DNA of 9,249 nucleotides from Candidatus Omnitrophota bacterium (GTDB lineage Bacteria > Omnitrophota > Gorgyraeia > 2-01-FULL-45-10): contig JAPLMI010000220.1 of assembly GCA_026387115.1 (NCBI GenBank), positions 1-9,249 on the forward strand. The letters run 5' to 3'. This document shows positions 1 to 6,648 of the stretch, piece by piece. The translations under genes were made by a program, and so were the position numbers. Each line of letters starts with the position of its first letter. Within the stretch, counting starts at the first letter, position 1. Under the pieces are notes generated by a model. The model made no database searches and was not told the origin of the DNA. It worked only from the letters and a program-made list of their open reading frames with translations.

Positions 1-690
1 CTGGCCCATGCTCACCCAGACATCTGTATAAATTATGTCGGCGCCGGCAACCGCGATCCTGGGGTCGTTTGTAAGGTCCACGGCCGACCCTGAACTGACC
101 GCGATAGCCTTGGCCGTTTCAAGAAGCTCTTTTGACGGCTCATAACCTTTCGGGGCCGCTATCTTGATATCGAGCCCGACTTTAGCCGCCGCGCACATAA
201 GAGAATTGAGGACGTTGTTCCCGTCACCGACATACGCAAGCGTTATATTTTTGAATGAGCCGAATTTCTCCTTTATAGTGAATATGTCGCTCAGGCCCTG
301 GCACGGATGGGCGCGGTCGCTCAGGCCGTTTATGACCGGCACCGTAGCGTACCTGGCGAGCTGGCATACGTCCTCATGTTTATAGGTTCTTGCCACGATG
401 CCGTCGAGATATCTCGAGAGGACGGCTGCCACGTCCTTCACGGACTCTCTCTTACCCATCGCTATCTCATCCGGGCCCAGGTAGATCGCATTCCCGCCTA
501 ACTGGACCATTCCGATCTCGAACGAAACCCTGGTCCTGTTCGACGGTTTCTGGAATATGAGGCCTATCGACTTGCCTTTCAGGGCATCGCCGTATTTGGC
601 CTGATCAGATTTAATCTCCCCGGCCAGATCCAGTATCGCAATAATCGATTTTGTTTCAAGTCCTTCGATCGAGATGATATCTCTCTTCAT
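1..690 (-). CDS. argF: Ornithine carbamoyltransferase, C-terminus cut by window edge
   Basis: This gene makes citrulline from ornithine and carbamoyl phosphate in the cytoplasm. I translated 230 codons, open from ATG at 690 to the left edge; the family is about 300-310 residues, so roughly a quarter is missing. Visible motifs are the carbamoyl-phosphate loop SNRTR (residues 50-54, where STRTR is commoner), HPCQ (128-131), a VGDGNN segment (154-159) and DVWVSMG (223-229). The HCLP ornithine-site motif should lie beyond the edge. The start is supported by a purine-rich AGGGAAGG about 8 nt upstream, inside the end of argD, which it overlaps by 35 nt. It is the last visible gene of the argCJBDF operon. 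N-acetylornithine carbamoyltransferase is a homologous alternative, but an argJ in the operon means free ornithine is made, so ornithine is the likely substrate. Confidence 0.93.
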   Translation of the reverse strand, partial: MKRDIISIEGLETKSIIAILDLAGEIKSDQAKYGDALKGKSIGLIFQKPSNRTRVSFEIGMVQLGGNAIYLGPDEIAMGKRESVKDVAAVLSRYLDGIVARTYKHEDVCQLARYATVPVINGLSDRAHPCQGLSDIFTIKEKFGSFKNITLAYVGDGNNVLNSLMCAAAKVGLDIKIAAPKGYEPSKELLETAKAIAVSSGSAVDLTNDPRIAVAGADIIYTDVWVSMGQ

Positions 691-1897
691 AAAACCCGCC
701 TTCCCTCGTATCAAAATAAGAAAATACCCTGTCCAACGTCGAAATGGCCCTGTCCACCTGTTTCTTCATCACATTCAAAGGCGGCATGATCCTCAGCACC
801 GTATCCTGGGTGCAGTTTATCAAGAGCCCCTCTTTGAGGCATTCCTTGTAGACATCCTCTCCTTTAATATTGAGCTCTATGCCGATTATCAGGCCCATTA
901 CCCTGACTTCTTTTATAAGATGATGATGCTTGGATTTCAATCCTCCGAGCTTCTTCTTGAGAAGCGCGCTCATCCGCCTGGTGTTTTTGAGAAGCTTCTC
1001 CTTTCTTATCGCCTTGAATACCGCAAGAGCGCCTGCGCAAACTATCGGCGAGCCGCCGAATGTCGACGCATGCGTTCCCGGCGCGAGAACATCCTGGAAC
1101 TTTTCCCGCGCGACGCATGCCCCTATCGGCAATCCCCCGCCGAGCGCCTTGGCTAAAGTCACTACATCCGGCGTCACATTGTAGTTCTTGAACGCGAACA
1201 TCTCGCCGGACCTGCACATCCCAGTCTGAACCTCGTCGAAGATGAGCACGATATCCTTCTCGTCGCAGATCTTCCTTAAACTCTTCATATATTCCGGGCT
1301 TGCTATATTTATCCCGCCCTCGCACTGTACCGGCTCTAACATTATTCCTATCGTCTTGTCGGTTATCGCCTCTTTAACCGCCTCCAGGTCGTTGAACGGG
1401 ATATGTTTAAAACCTTCCGGAAGCGGCTCGAAGCCGTGCTTCACCTTCTCCTGGCCCGTAGCCGCTATCATCGCGAGCGTCCTGCCGTGGAAAGATTTCA
1501 GCATCGTTATAATTTCGTATCTACCAGTTCGGCTTCCGTAAAGCCTTGCAAGTTTTACCGCCGCTTCGTTCGCCTCAGCCCCGGAATTCGCGAAGAAGAC
1601 CTTCCCGGGAAATGAATACTTTATTATCTCCTCGGCGAGAGTAGCCTGGAGCTTCGAATAGTAATTATTCGATACGTGCATCAATTTCCTGGCCTGTTTC
1701 GCCACCGCACTCGCCACCCACGGATGGCAATGGCCTATACCGGAAACCGCCCATCCGGGAAAGAAATCGAGATACTCTTTTCCGTCGATATCCCAGACCT
1801 TCGCGCCCTTGGCCTTTTCGAGGCATAAGGGTATTCTCTTATACGTGTTCATGATGTACTTATCGTACATCGACACGACCTTCTCGGTATCCGTCAT
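656..1897 (-). CDS. argD: Acetylornithine aminotransferase
   Basis: This is a PLP-dependent class III aminotransferase of 413 residues, which converts N-acetylglutamate semialdehyde plus glutamate to N-acetylornithine and 2-oxoglutarate. Visible features are SGAEANE (105-111, phosphate binding), SFHGRT (135-140), IFDEVQTG with the PLP-nitrogen Asp at 221, and the Schiff-base lysine K250 in TLAKALGGGLPIGA. Length is normal for the family apart from a polar tail of about 18 residues that runs over the argF start. The ATG at 1897 shares an ATGA overlap with the argB stop and has GGAG about 8 nt upstream, so it is probably translationally coupled. The family includes ornithine, succinylornithine and 4-aminobutyrate aminotransferases; operon position between argB and argF decides for ArgD. 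Confidence 0.95.
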   Translation of the reverse strand: MTDTEKVVSMYDKYIMNTYKRIPLCLEKAKGAKVWDIDGKEYLDFFPGWAVSGIGHCHPWVASAVAKQARKLMHVSNNYYSKLQATLAEEIIKYSFPGKVFFANSGAEANEAAVKLARLYGSRTGRYEIITMLKSFHGRTLAMIAATGQEKVKHGFEPLPEGFKHIPFNDLEAVKEAITDKTIGIMLEPVQCEGGINIASPEYMKSLRKICDEKDIVLIFDEVQTGMCRSGEMFAFKNYNVTPDVVTLAKALGGGLPIGACVAREKFQDVLAPGTHASTFGGSPIVCAGALAVFKAIRKEKLLKNTRRMSALLKKKLGGLKSKHHHLIKEVRVMGLIIGIELNIKGEDVYKECLKEGLLINCTQDTVLRIMPPLNVMKKQVDRAISTLDRVFSYFDTREGGFYEERYHLDRRT

Positions 1898-2748
1898 TTT
1901 ACTATCTCCGTCCCGATACCCTCATCGGTAAATATCTCCAGCAACAGCGCGTGTGGAACGCTCGCGTTCAATATGTGGGCCTTCCTAACACCGCCAATCG
2001 CGGCGTTAACACAGGCCCTTGCCTTCGGTATCATTCCGCCGTCTATTACCTTCTTTCTGATCAGGGCCTCTACCATGGAAGTCCTGATCGTCCGGTACAG
2101 CGTTTTCGGATCGCTTCTATTCTTCATTATGCCGTTCACGTTTGTCAGGAGAACGAACTTTTCCGCTTTTAGCGCTATCGCGATCTCGCTGGCAACGTCA
2201 TCGGCATTCACATTATAGATGTTGCCGTCGCGCCCCACGCCGAGCGGATAGATCACAGGTATAATATTATCCCTTATCAGCCTCTTAACGACAGTCGTAT
2301 CCACCGATGTGACTTCACCGACAAACCCGAGGTCATACTTGAGCTTCATCTTCTTCACTCTTATGAGGCCGTTCTCCCTGCCGCTCATTCCGAAAGCCTC
2401 GGCGCCCATATCCGCGAGGGCTCTGACGATCTTTCTATTTATCGCGCCGAGCGCCTTATCGATTATATGAACGGTTTCGGCATCGGTGACACGCCTTCCC
2501 TGAATAAACTCAGGTTCGATTCCGGCCTTTTTCATCATCCTCGAGATATACGGACCGCCGCCGTGCACAAGGATCGGCCGCATGCCGGCGTAATTCATGA
2601 AGATGATATCTTCGAGGATGCCTTTTTCAATACCCTTCTCCTCGACTGCCGCGCCGCCGTATTTTATCACAACCGTCTTCTCAAAGAACTTCCTTATATA
2701 AGGAAGCGCCTCGATAAGCGTCTCGCTCTTTTTAATAGCCTGCTTCAT
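1894..2748 (-). CDS. argB: Acetylglutamate kinase, arginine-inhibited type
   Basis: The kinase phosphorylates N-acetylglutamate with ATP, normally the controlled step of arginine synthesis. I chose ATG at 2748 (284 residues) because the argJ stop and this start form TGATG and the protein then begins at the usual place for the family. A GTG at 2805 in the same frame would add 19 residues with no family match. Visible motifs are VVIKYGGAA with catalytic-site Lys 29, VHGGGP (62-66), NADD (181-184) and GGMIPKA with Lys 242. Residues 1-24 match the mobile N-terminal helix, and the C-terminus HALLLEIFTDEGIGT matches the signature of hexameric, arginine-sensitive kinases such as those of Thermotoga and Pseudomonas. 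Feedback inhibition by arginine is therefore inferred. The likely ribosome site GGAG lies 11 nt upstream, a long spacing, so coupling to argJ probably matters. Confidence 0.95.
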   Translation of the reverse strand: MKQAIKKSETLIEALPYIRKFFEKTVVIKYGGAAVEEKGIEKGILEDIIFMNYAGMRPILVHGGGPYISRMMKKAGIEPEFIQGRRVTDAETVHIIDKALGAINRKIVRALADMGAEAFGMSGRENGLIRVKKMKLKYDLGFVGEVTSVDTTVVKRLIRDNIIPVIYPLGVGRDGNIYNVNADDVASEIAIALKAEKFVLLTNVNGIMKNRSDPKTLYRTIRTSMVEALIRKKVIDGGMIPKARACVNAAIGGVRKAHILNASVPHALLLEIFTDEGIGTEIVK

Positions 2749-3968
2749 CACGTCGAATACTCCGAGTTTATCGCGACATATTCCTTCGAAAAATCGCAGG
2801 TCCACGCGCGCGCCGACGCGTCTCCGCTCTTCAGATCGACCCTGATCGTCACGTCCTTCCCTTTAAAGAACGGCCGCGCCTTCTCTTTATCATAATTTTT
2901 CGCGATCGCCCCGTTCGAGAGCGCCTTGACGCCGCCCAGGAGAACGTCGACCTTGCCGGGATCGAATTCGACGCCTGCCGCGCCGGCCGAGGCGACTATC
3001 CTTCCCCAGTTGGGATCCGCGCCGAATATCGCGCATTTCAACAGGTTCGACGTCGAGATCTTTCTCGCGACCTTCCCGGCGTCCTCCTTCGTCTTTGCGC
3101 CGGCCACTTGTATCTCGACAAATTTAGTGGCGCCCTCGCCGTCTCTGGCAAGCATCCGCGCGAGCTCGCCGGCCAGAAATTTCAAGCCGTCAGTAAATTT
3201 TTTATAATCGCCGTTCCTCTTCTCTATCTTCTTATTCCCCGCAAGGCCGTTCGCCAGAATAAAGCACGAGTCGTTAGTGCTCATGTCTCCGTCGACAGAC
3301 ACCATGTTGAACGAATCGGCTATCGCCTCTTCGAGAGCGGCCTCGAGCACCTTCTTCGATATCGCCGCGTCCGTCGTGATAAAGGCAAGCATCGTTGCGT
3401 GCTTCTCTGTCTTCATATCCGGATGTATCATCCCGGCGCCTTTACACGCGCCGCCGATCGATACGATCGACCTGGCCATCTTAAATTTTACCGCAAACTC
3501 TTTTCTGACCGTATCTGTCGTGAGGATCGATTCCGCAAAATCGCCTGCGCCCCTGGCCGATAACCCTCCAACCAGATCGGTGACCTTCGCCTTTATCTTC
3601 GCTAAAGGCAGTGGTACGCCGATGATACCCGTGGACGCGACCAGCACCTCTCTTCCCGATAGCCCCATCTTTGCGGCCGCCGAGCAAGCCATCTCCCAGG
3701 CCGCTCTATCCCCGGCCATGCCGTTCGCGCAGTTCGCGTTTCCGCTATTCACGATAACCGCCTGGTGCGTCTTATTCTTAAGGTGCGTCCGGCTGATCCT
3801 GACCGGCGACGCCTGGAATCTGTTCGTCGTAAATGCCCCTGCCGCAACGGCCGGAACCTCGGAATACAGAAGCGCGAGGTCCAACTTTGCGGACTTCTTT
3901 ATCCCGGCCCTCAGGCCGCTGGCCAGAAAACCTTCCGGCGCAGTCACACCGCCCTTGACAATGATCAT
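2748..3968 (-). CDS. argJ: Glutamate N-acetyltransferase / ornithine acetyltransferase
   Basis: ArgJ transfers the acetyl group of N-acetylornithine to glutamate; some members also use acetyl-CoA to start the pathway. The family is made as one chain that cuts itself before a Thr, which becomes the N-terminal nucleophile of the beta chain. Here (406 residues) the predicted cut is Ala191-Thr192 in ATMLAFITTDA. Other landmarks are NSGNANCANG (74-83), the ASTGIIG oxyanion-hole segment (111-117), KGAGMIHP (176-183), FGADPNWGRI and the C-terminal INSEYST. Oddly, five extra residues, KTEKH (186-190), stand between the usual MIHPxM and ATML (see findings). The ATG at 3968 overlaps the argC stop as ATGA. 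No argA or argE is in the window, so whether the enzyme is mono- or bifunctional cannot be read from sequence alone. Confidence 0.95.
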   Translation of the reverse strand: MIIVKGGVTAPEGFLASGLRAGIKKSAKLDLALLYSEVPAVAAGAFTTNRFQASPVRISRTHLKNKTHQAVIVNSGNANCANGMAGDRAAWEMACSAAAKMGLSGREVLVASTGIIGVPLPLAKIKAKVTDLVGGLSARGAGDFAESILTTDTVRKEFAVKFKMARSIVSIGGACKGAGMIHPDMKTEKHATMLAFITTDAAISKKVLEAALEEAIADSFNMVSVDGDMSTNDSCFILANGLAGNKKIEKRNGDYKKFTDGLKFLAGELARMLARDGEGATKFVEIQVAGAKTKEDAGKVARKISTSNLLKCAIFGADPNWGRIVASAGAAGVEFDPGKVDVLLGGVKALSNGAIAKNYDKEKARPFFKGKDVTIRVDLKSGDASARAWTCDFSKEYVAINSEYST

Positions 3969-4978
3969 TTCAACGCCTCGGTTTCATCAAATCCGCACAT
4001 GATATTCATATTCTGCACCGCCTGCCCCGCCGCGCCCTTCGTAAGGTTATCGATGCACGATACGACGATCACTGTATCGCCGGTAACCTTCAGGCCGATG
4101 TCGCAGTAATTCGTAAGCACTACGTCTTTCGTCTGCGGCAGTTTGCCTTCGTCGGAGATCCTCACGAACGGCTTCCCTTTATAAAATTTCTTATATATCT
4201 CGACGACTGCCTTAGTATCAAGTTTCTTGTTCAACTTCAAATATATCGTCGAGAGGATGCCTCTATTCATCGGTATGAGATGCGGCGTAAATATAACGTC
4301 TATGGCCTTACCCGCGACCTCCGACAATATCCGTGTTATCTCGGGCTTATGCTGGTGCTCGTTAACCTTGTACGCCTTAAGGTTCTCGTTAACCTCGCTG
4401 AAAGCCAGCGCAAGATCGGGCTTTCTTCCGGCGCCGGTAGCCCCGCTCTTTGAGTCTGCTATTATATAGTCGGTGCTTATCGCCTTCTCTTTCAACATAG
4501 GCGCTATGCCGAGGATTACGCTCGTCGGATAGCAGCCGGGATTTGCGATCAGTTTCGCCGACTTGATCGCGTCATGATAAAGCTCCGGCAGCCCGTAAAC
4601 CGCTTTCGGAAGATTATCTTTATCCTTATGCTCAACCCCGTACCATACCTTATATACGTCGGGCTGGAGCCTGTAATCAGCGCTTAAATCTATAACCGCC
4701 TTCCCGGCCTTAAGGAAGACCGGCGCAAGCTCCATCGAAACCTTGTGCGGCAGGCCCAAAAATACAAGATCGACATTCCGCGCCATCCCGTCGGGATCCG
4801 GTTTTTTACATACGAGGTCGATCTTGCCTTTAAAACCCGGAAAGATCGAAGATATAGGCTCCTCTTTATCGATCACCGCCTGAAGTTCGGCTATCTTTAC
4901 ATCTTTATGATTAATCAGTATCTTTATGACTTCCTCACCGGCGTAACCTGTCGCGCCGACAACTCCGACTTTAAGCAT
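3965..4978 (-). CDS. argC: N-acetyl-gamma-glutamyl-phosphate reductase
   Basis: This NADPH-dependent reductase turns N-acetylglutamyl phosphate into N-acetylglutamate semialdehyde. The 337-residue protein has the Rossmann glycine motif GATGYAG (8-14), the catalytic cysteine C149 in NPGCYPT, SGATGAGR (178-185) and HQHKPEI (208-214) with the active-site histidine region. Length suits the long (type 1) form. The ATG at 4978 is well supported: AAGGAG at 4990-4985 lies 6 nt upstream, the strongest ribosome site in the window. It is the first gene of the argCJBDF operon, preceded by its own promoter (5041-5013), and its stop overlaps the argJ start by 4 nt. Confidence 0.96.
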   Translation of the reverse strand: MLKVGVVGATGYAGEEVIKILINHKDVKIAELQAVIDKEEPISSIFPGFKGKIDLVCKKPDPDGMARNVDLVFLGLPHKVSMELAPVFLKAGKAVIDLSADYRLQPDVYKVWYGVEHKDKDNLPKAVYGLPELYHDAIKSAKLIANPGCYPTSVILGIAPMLKEKAISTDYIIADSKSGATGAGRKPDLALAFSEVNENLKAYKVNEHQHKPEITRILSEVAGKAIDVIFTPHLIPMNRGILSTIYLKLNKKLDTKAVVEIYKKFYKGKPFVRISDEGKLPQTKDVVLTNYCDIGLKVTGDTVIVVSCIDNLTKGAAGQAVQNMNIMCGFDETEALK

Positions 4979-5012
4979 CTTATTCTCCTTTTCTCGTCGT
5001 GACTTGATATCT

Positions 5013-5041
5013 ATGGTAAAGTAAAAAACCTATCATGTCAA
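5013..5041 (-). promoter_or_regulatory. sigma70-type promoter of the arg operon
   Basis: On the minus strand a perfect -35 box TTGACA (5041-5036) is followed by a 17-nt spacer and the -10 box TACCAT (5018-5013, four of six consensus bases). Transcription would start near 5006, giving a leader of about 28 nt that carries AAGGAG before the argC ATG. The -35 box is part of the 3' arm of the upstream terminator hairpin. I saw no recognisable ARG box, T-box or riboswitch in the 119-nt gap. Confidence 0.75.
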
Positions 5042-5076
5042 CTAAAATCATCGTCGGAAGTTGACCGGATAGGTTT
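5023..5076 (-). terminator. Intrinsic terminator after rplM-rpsI
   Basis: Read on the minus strand, AAACCTATC (5076-5068) pairs with GATAGGTTT (5034-5026), and GTCAACT (5065-5059) pairs with AGTTGAC (5043-5037). A 2x2 internal mismatch separates the two perfect stems, and the loop is 15 nt. A T6 run (5028-5023) overlaps and follows the 3' arm. It begins 22 nt after the rpsI stop. T-run polarity fits minus-strand transcription; on the plus strand only three T follow the stem. The loop is larger than in typical terminators, so efficiency is uncertain. Confidence 0.7.
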
Positions 5077-5097
5077 CTCGTTCTCGTCGGGATTTTT

Positions 5098-5493
5098 TTA
5101 TCTCTTAGTGAACTGGAATCTCCTTCTGGCCCTCTTCCTGCCGTATTTTTTGCGCTCTCTTTTCCTGGCGTCGCGTTCCAGGAATCCGGCTTTCTTGATG
5201 GCGGATTTCAGGCCTGCGTCCATTTTGACAAGGGCTCTCGCTATGCCGAGCTTCACCGCGCCTGCCTGGCCGCTCAATCCGCCGCCGTTCACATTCGCAA
5301 AAACATCGATCTTGGGCTGGAGGCTCACGAGCTCCAAAGGCTGCATAATGATGAGCCGGTTGGACTCTCTCGGAAAGTAGGCGTTGAATGGCCTCTTGTT
5401 GATGGTCACCTTGCCATCGCCGGACATGATCCGGACGCGCGCAATTGAATTTTTGCGCCTTCCTGTCGCTATATATTGAACTTGCTCTGCCAT
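5098..5493 (-). CDS. rpsI: 30S ribosomal protein S9 (uS9)
   Basis: S9 is a small-subunit head protein whose basic C-terminal tail reaches the P-site tRNA. The 131-residue protein shows the family opening YIATGRRKNSIARVRI, the central INKRPFNAYFPRE, VNGGGLSGQAGAVKLGIARAL, and a very basic tail from about residue 105 that ends QFTKR (family usually SKR). I chose ATG at 5493 because it gives the normal S9 N-terminus. A TTG at 5514, overlapping the rplM stop, would add seven residues (MRRVDKG) that are really the ribosome-binding region (AGAAGG). That site is about 12 nt upstream, and AAGGGT also abuts the ATG. It is co-transcribed with rplM 17 nt upstream, the conserved bacterial pair. Confidence 0.95.
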   Translation of the reverse strand: MAEQVQYIATGRRKNSIARVRIMSGDGKVTINKRPFNAYFPRESNRLIIMQPLELVSLQPKIDVFANVNGGGLSGQAGAVKLGIARALVKMDAGLKSAIKKAGFLERDARKRERKKYGRKRARRRFQFTKR

Positions 5494-5510
5494 ACCCTTA
5501 TCTACCCTTC

Positions 5511-5942
5511 TCAATCTATCTTCAACACCTTCGGGGTTTGAGCCTGATGCGGATGCGTCTGGCCCGGATATACCCTCAGCTTCTTTATCAGTTTTTCCCC
5601 CAGCTTATTCTTCGGAAGCATCCCTTTAACCGCGTGCCTAATCACATATTCCGGCTTCTTCTTCATCATCGCTTCAAGGGTGGTAAGGTTCAATCCGCCC
5701 GGATACGCGGAATAGCTCTTATATACCTTCTCCGACATCTTATTGCCGGTAGTCTTTACAAGCTTGGCATTTATGACAATAACCTCGTCACCCGTATCCT
5801 GATGCGGAGAATATATGACTTTATCCTTCCCTATCAGTATGCTGGCCACCTTCGAGGCAAGCCGGCCAAGGATCTTGTCCCTGGCATCGACAACATACCA
5901 TGACTTTTGTATATCTTTTTCTTTGGCTATGTATGTTTTCAT
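5511..5942 (-). CDS. rplM: 50S ribosomal protein L13 (uL13)
   Basis: L13 is an early-assembly protein of the large subunit. With ATG at 5942 it is 143 residues, the normal length. Family landmarks are WYVVDARDKILGRLAS (from residue 15), TGNKMSEKVYKSYSAYPGG, HAVKGMLPKNKLG and LRVYPGQTHPHQAQ. An upstream in-frame start at 5981 would add 13 unrelated residues (MLSFSASTKEAFF) encoded by the promoter/leader hairpin, so I reject it. The ribosome site AGAGG sits 8 nt upstream, inside the 3' arm of a hairpin (5967-5949), which suggests control of initiation. It is first in a two-gene unit with rpsI. Confidence 0.95.
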   Translation of the reverse strand: MKTYIAKEKDIQKSWYVVDARDKILGRLASKVASILIGKDKVIYSPHQDTGDEVIVINAKLVKTTGNKMSEKVYKSYSAYPGGLNLTTLEAMMKKKPEYVIRHAVKGMLPKNKLGEKLIKKLRVYPGQTHPHQAQTPKVLKID

Positions 5943-5967
5943 AAAAAACGCCTCTTTTGTAGAGGCG
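5943..5967 (-). promoter_or_regulatory. Leader hairpin plus T6 overlapping the rplM ribosome site
   Basis: On the minus strand CGCCTCT (5967-5961) and AGAGGCG (5955-5949) form a perfect 7-bp stem with loop ACAAA, followed by T6 (5948-5943) and then directly by the rplM ATG. The shape is that of an intrinsic terminator, and the 3' arm also contains the AGAGG ribosome site. It may end read-through from the upstream truA/HAD operon, act as an L13 operator, or both. The predicted rplM transcription start falls at about its 5' edge. Confidence 0.65.
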
Positions 5968-5971
5968 CTAA

Positions 5972-6026
5972 ATGATAACACACTACCCGTTTCTTGTCAA
6001 TAAAATTTTAAAAATTTTAAAAATAA
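5972..6026 (-). promoter_or_regulatory. Strong sigma70 promoter of rplM-rpsI with UP-like tract
   Basis: On the minus strand TTGACA (6000-5995, perfect -35) is followed by a 17-nt spacer and TATCAT (5977-5972, five of six). A TG one base ahead of the -10 box makes it an extended -10. Immediately upstream, 26 nt (6026-6001) contain only A and T in alternating T- and A-tracts, as in UP elements of ribosomal promoters. The expected start is around 5967-5964, at the 5' edge of the leader hairpin. Confidence 0.82.
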
Positions 6027-6036
6027 CGCGGGTATA

Positions 6037-6648
6037 TTATACTGCAATGCCCTTCACCATCATTACCTCCCTGAGCTTGGCAGCTCCCTCAAACCTTATC
6101 GAATCAATTCCCAAAGATATGGCTTCTCTGATAAGGTCCTCTCGGTCGTCTATGTATAAAAGGCTCGATCTATCGCCCCCGGCCCGCCTTATGACATCTT
6201 CAAATATGAGCCTGTCGGGCTTTGTCGCGCCCACCAGATAGGAAAGGATGATCTCGTCGAATATCTTGATGATATCGAACTTCTTCTCTATATGTTCAAA
6301 GTGCAGCCTGTTGACATTTGAAAGAAGAAATAGCTTGTAGCTCTTTTTTAACTGGCGGGCAAGGTCGCAGGCCTCTTTGTCCTCCCAGAATATGTCATTC
6401 CAGATAGCGACAAAGTCTTTATACGGCATCTTTACGCCGAGAAAAAGAGAGGTTCTCCTATAGAATTCCTTCGGAGAGATCTCCCCTTTTTCGAAAGCCC
6501 TCGTTATTTCGGAATCGAAAAAGGTATCGTAGATCTTTTTTGAATCGAGCTTAAAAAGATTCGCGATCTTTTTCGCGGATATGCTGTGATCGAACCTGAT
6601 TATTGTATTGCCGAGATCGAATACTATTACATAATACTTCTTATTCAC
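6037..6648 (-). CDS. HAD-superfamily hydrolase, YihX-like
   Basis: This 203-residue cytoplasmic protein is a haloacid dehalogenase-fold hydrolase, probably a phosphatase acting on a small phosphorylated metabolite; the substrate is not readable. Motif I is FDLGNT (nucleophile D11), motif II LLSNVNRLH (S110), motif III lysine K143 in ATKPDRLIFE and motif IV YIDDRED (D167, D168). Gly at the second position of the DxG motif, together with SNxNRLH and the KPDxxIF and DD spacing, resembles E. coli YihX (glucose-1-phosphate phosphatase), subfamily IA. I chose GTG at 6648: its GTGA overlaps the stop of the preceding membrane-protein gene and the HAD fold begins right after. The frame stays open back to 6846, but that stretch reads through the other gene and looks non-natural. 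No ribosome site is evident, so coupling is likely. Confidence 0.82.
   Translation of the reverse strand: MNKKYYVIVFDLGNTIIRFDHSISAKKIANLFKLDSKKIYDTFFDSEITRAFEKGEISPKEFYRRTSLFLGVKMPYKDFVAIWNDIFWEDKEACDLARQLKKSYKLFLLSNVNRLHFEHIEKKFDIIKIFDEIILSYLVGATKPDRLIFEDVIRRAGGDRSSLLYIDDREDLIREAISLGIDSIRFEGAAKLREVMMVKGIAV

Noticed and set aside
864..1325. Minus-strand open frame of 153 residues inside argD
   Set aside because: It is a shadow of argD in another frame with very Arg-rich, low-information composition.
2749..2805. argB start at GTG 2805
   Set aside because: It adds 19 residues read from the argJ 3' end with no family similarity; ATG 2748 in the TGATG junction fits the family start.
3277..4002. 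Plus-strand open frame of 241 residues opposite argJ
   Set aside because: It is antisense to a complete, well-conserved argJ and its translation has no recognisable domain; long antisense frames are common in such codon usage.
4979..5097. ARG box, T-box or riboswitch before argC
   Set aside because: No match to the known ARG box pattern, and the predicted leader of about 28 nt is too short for a T-box or riboswitch.
5943..5981. rplM start at 5981
   Set aside because: The extra 13 residues would be encoded by the -10 region and leader hairpin. The 143-residue form from 5942 matches the family start and has a ribosome site.
6036..6041. Perfect TATAAT on the minus strand at the end of the HAD gene, within a short palindrome (GTATAATATAC)
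   Set aside because: The hexamer 17 nt upstream (AATGAT) is a poor -35 and there is no extended -10. The better rplM promoter lies just downstream.
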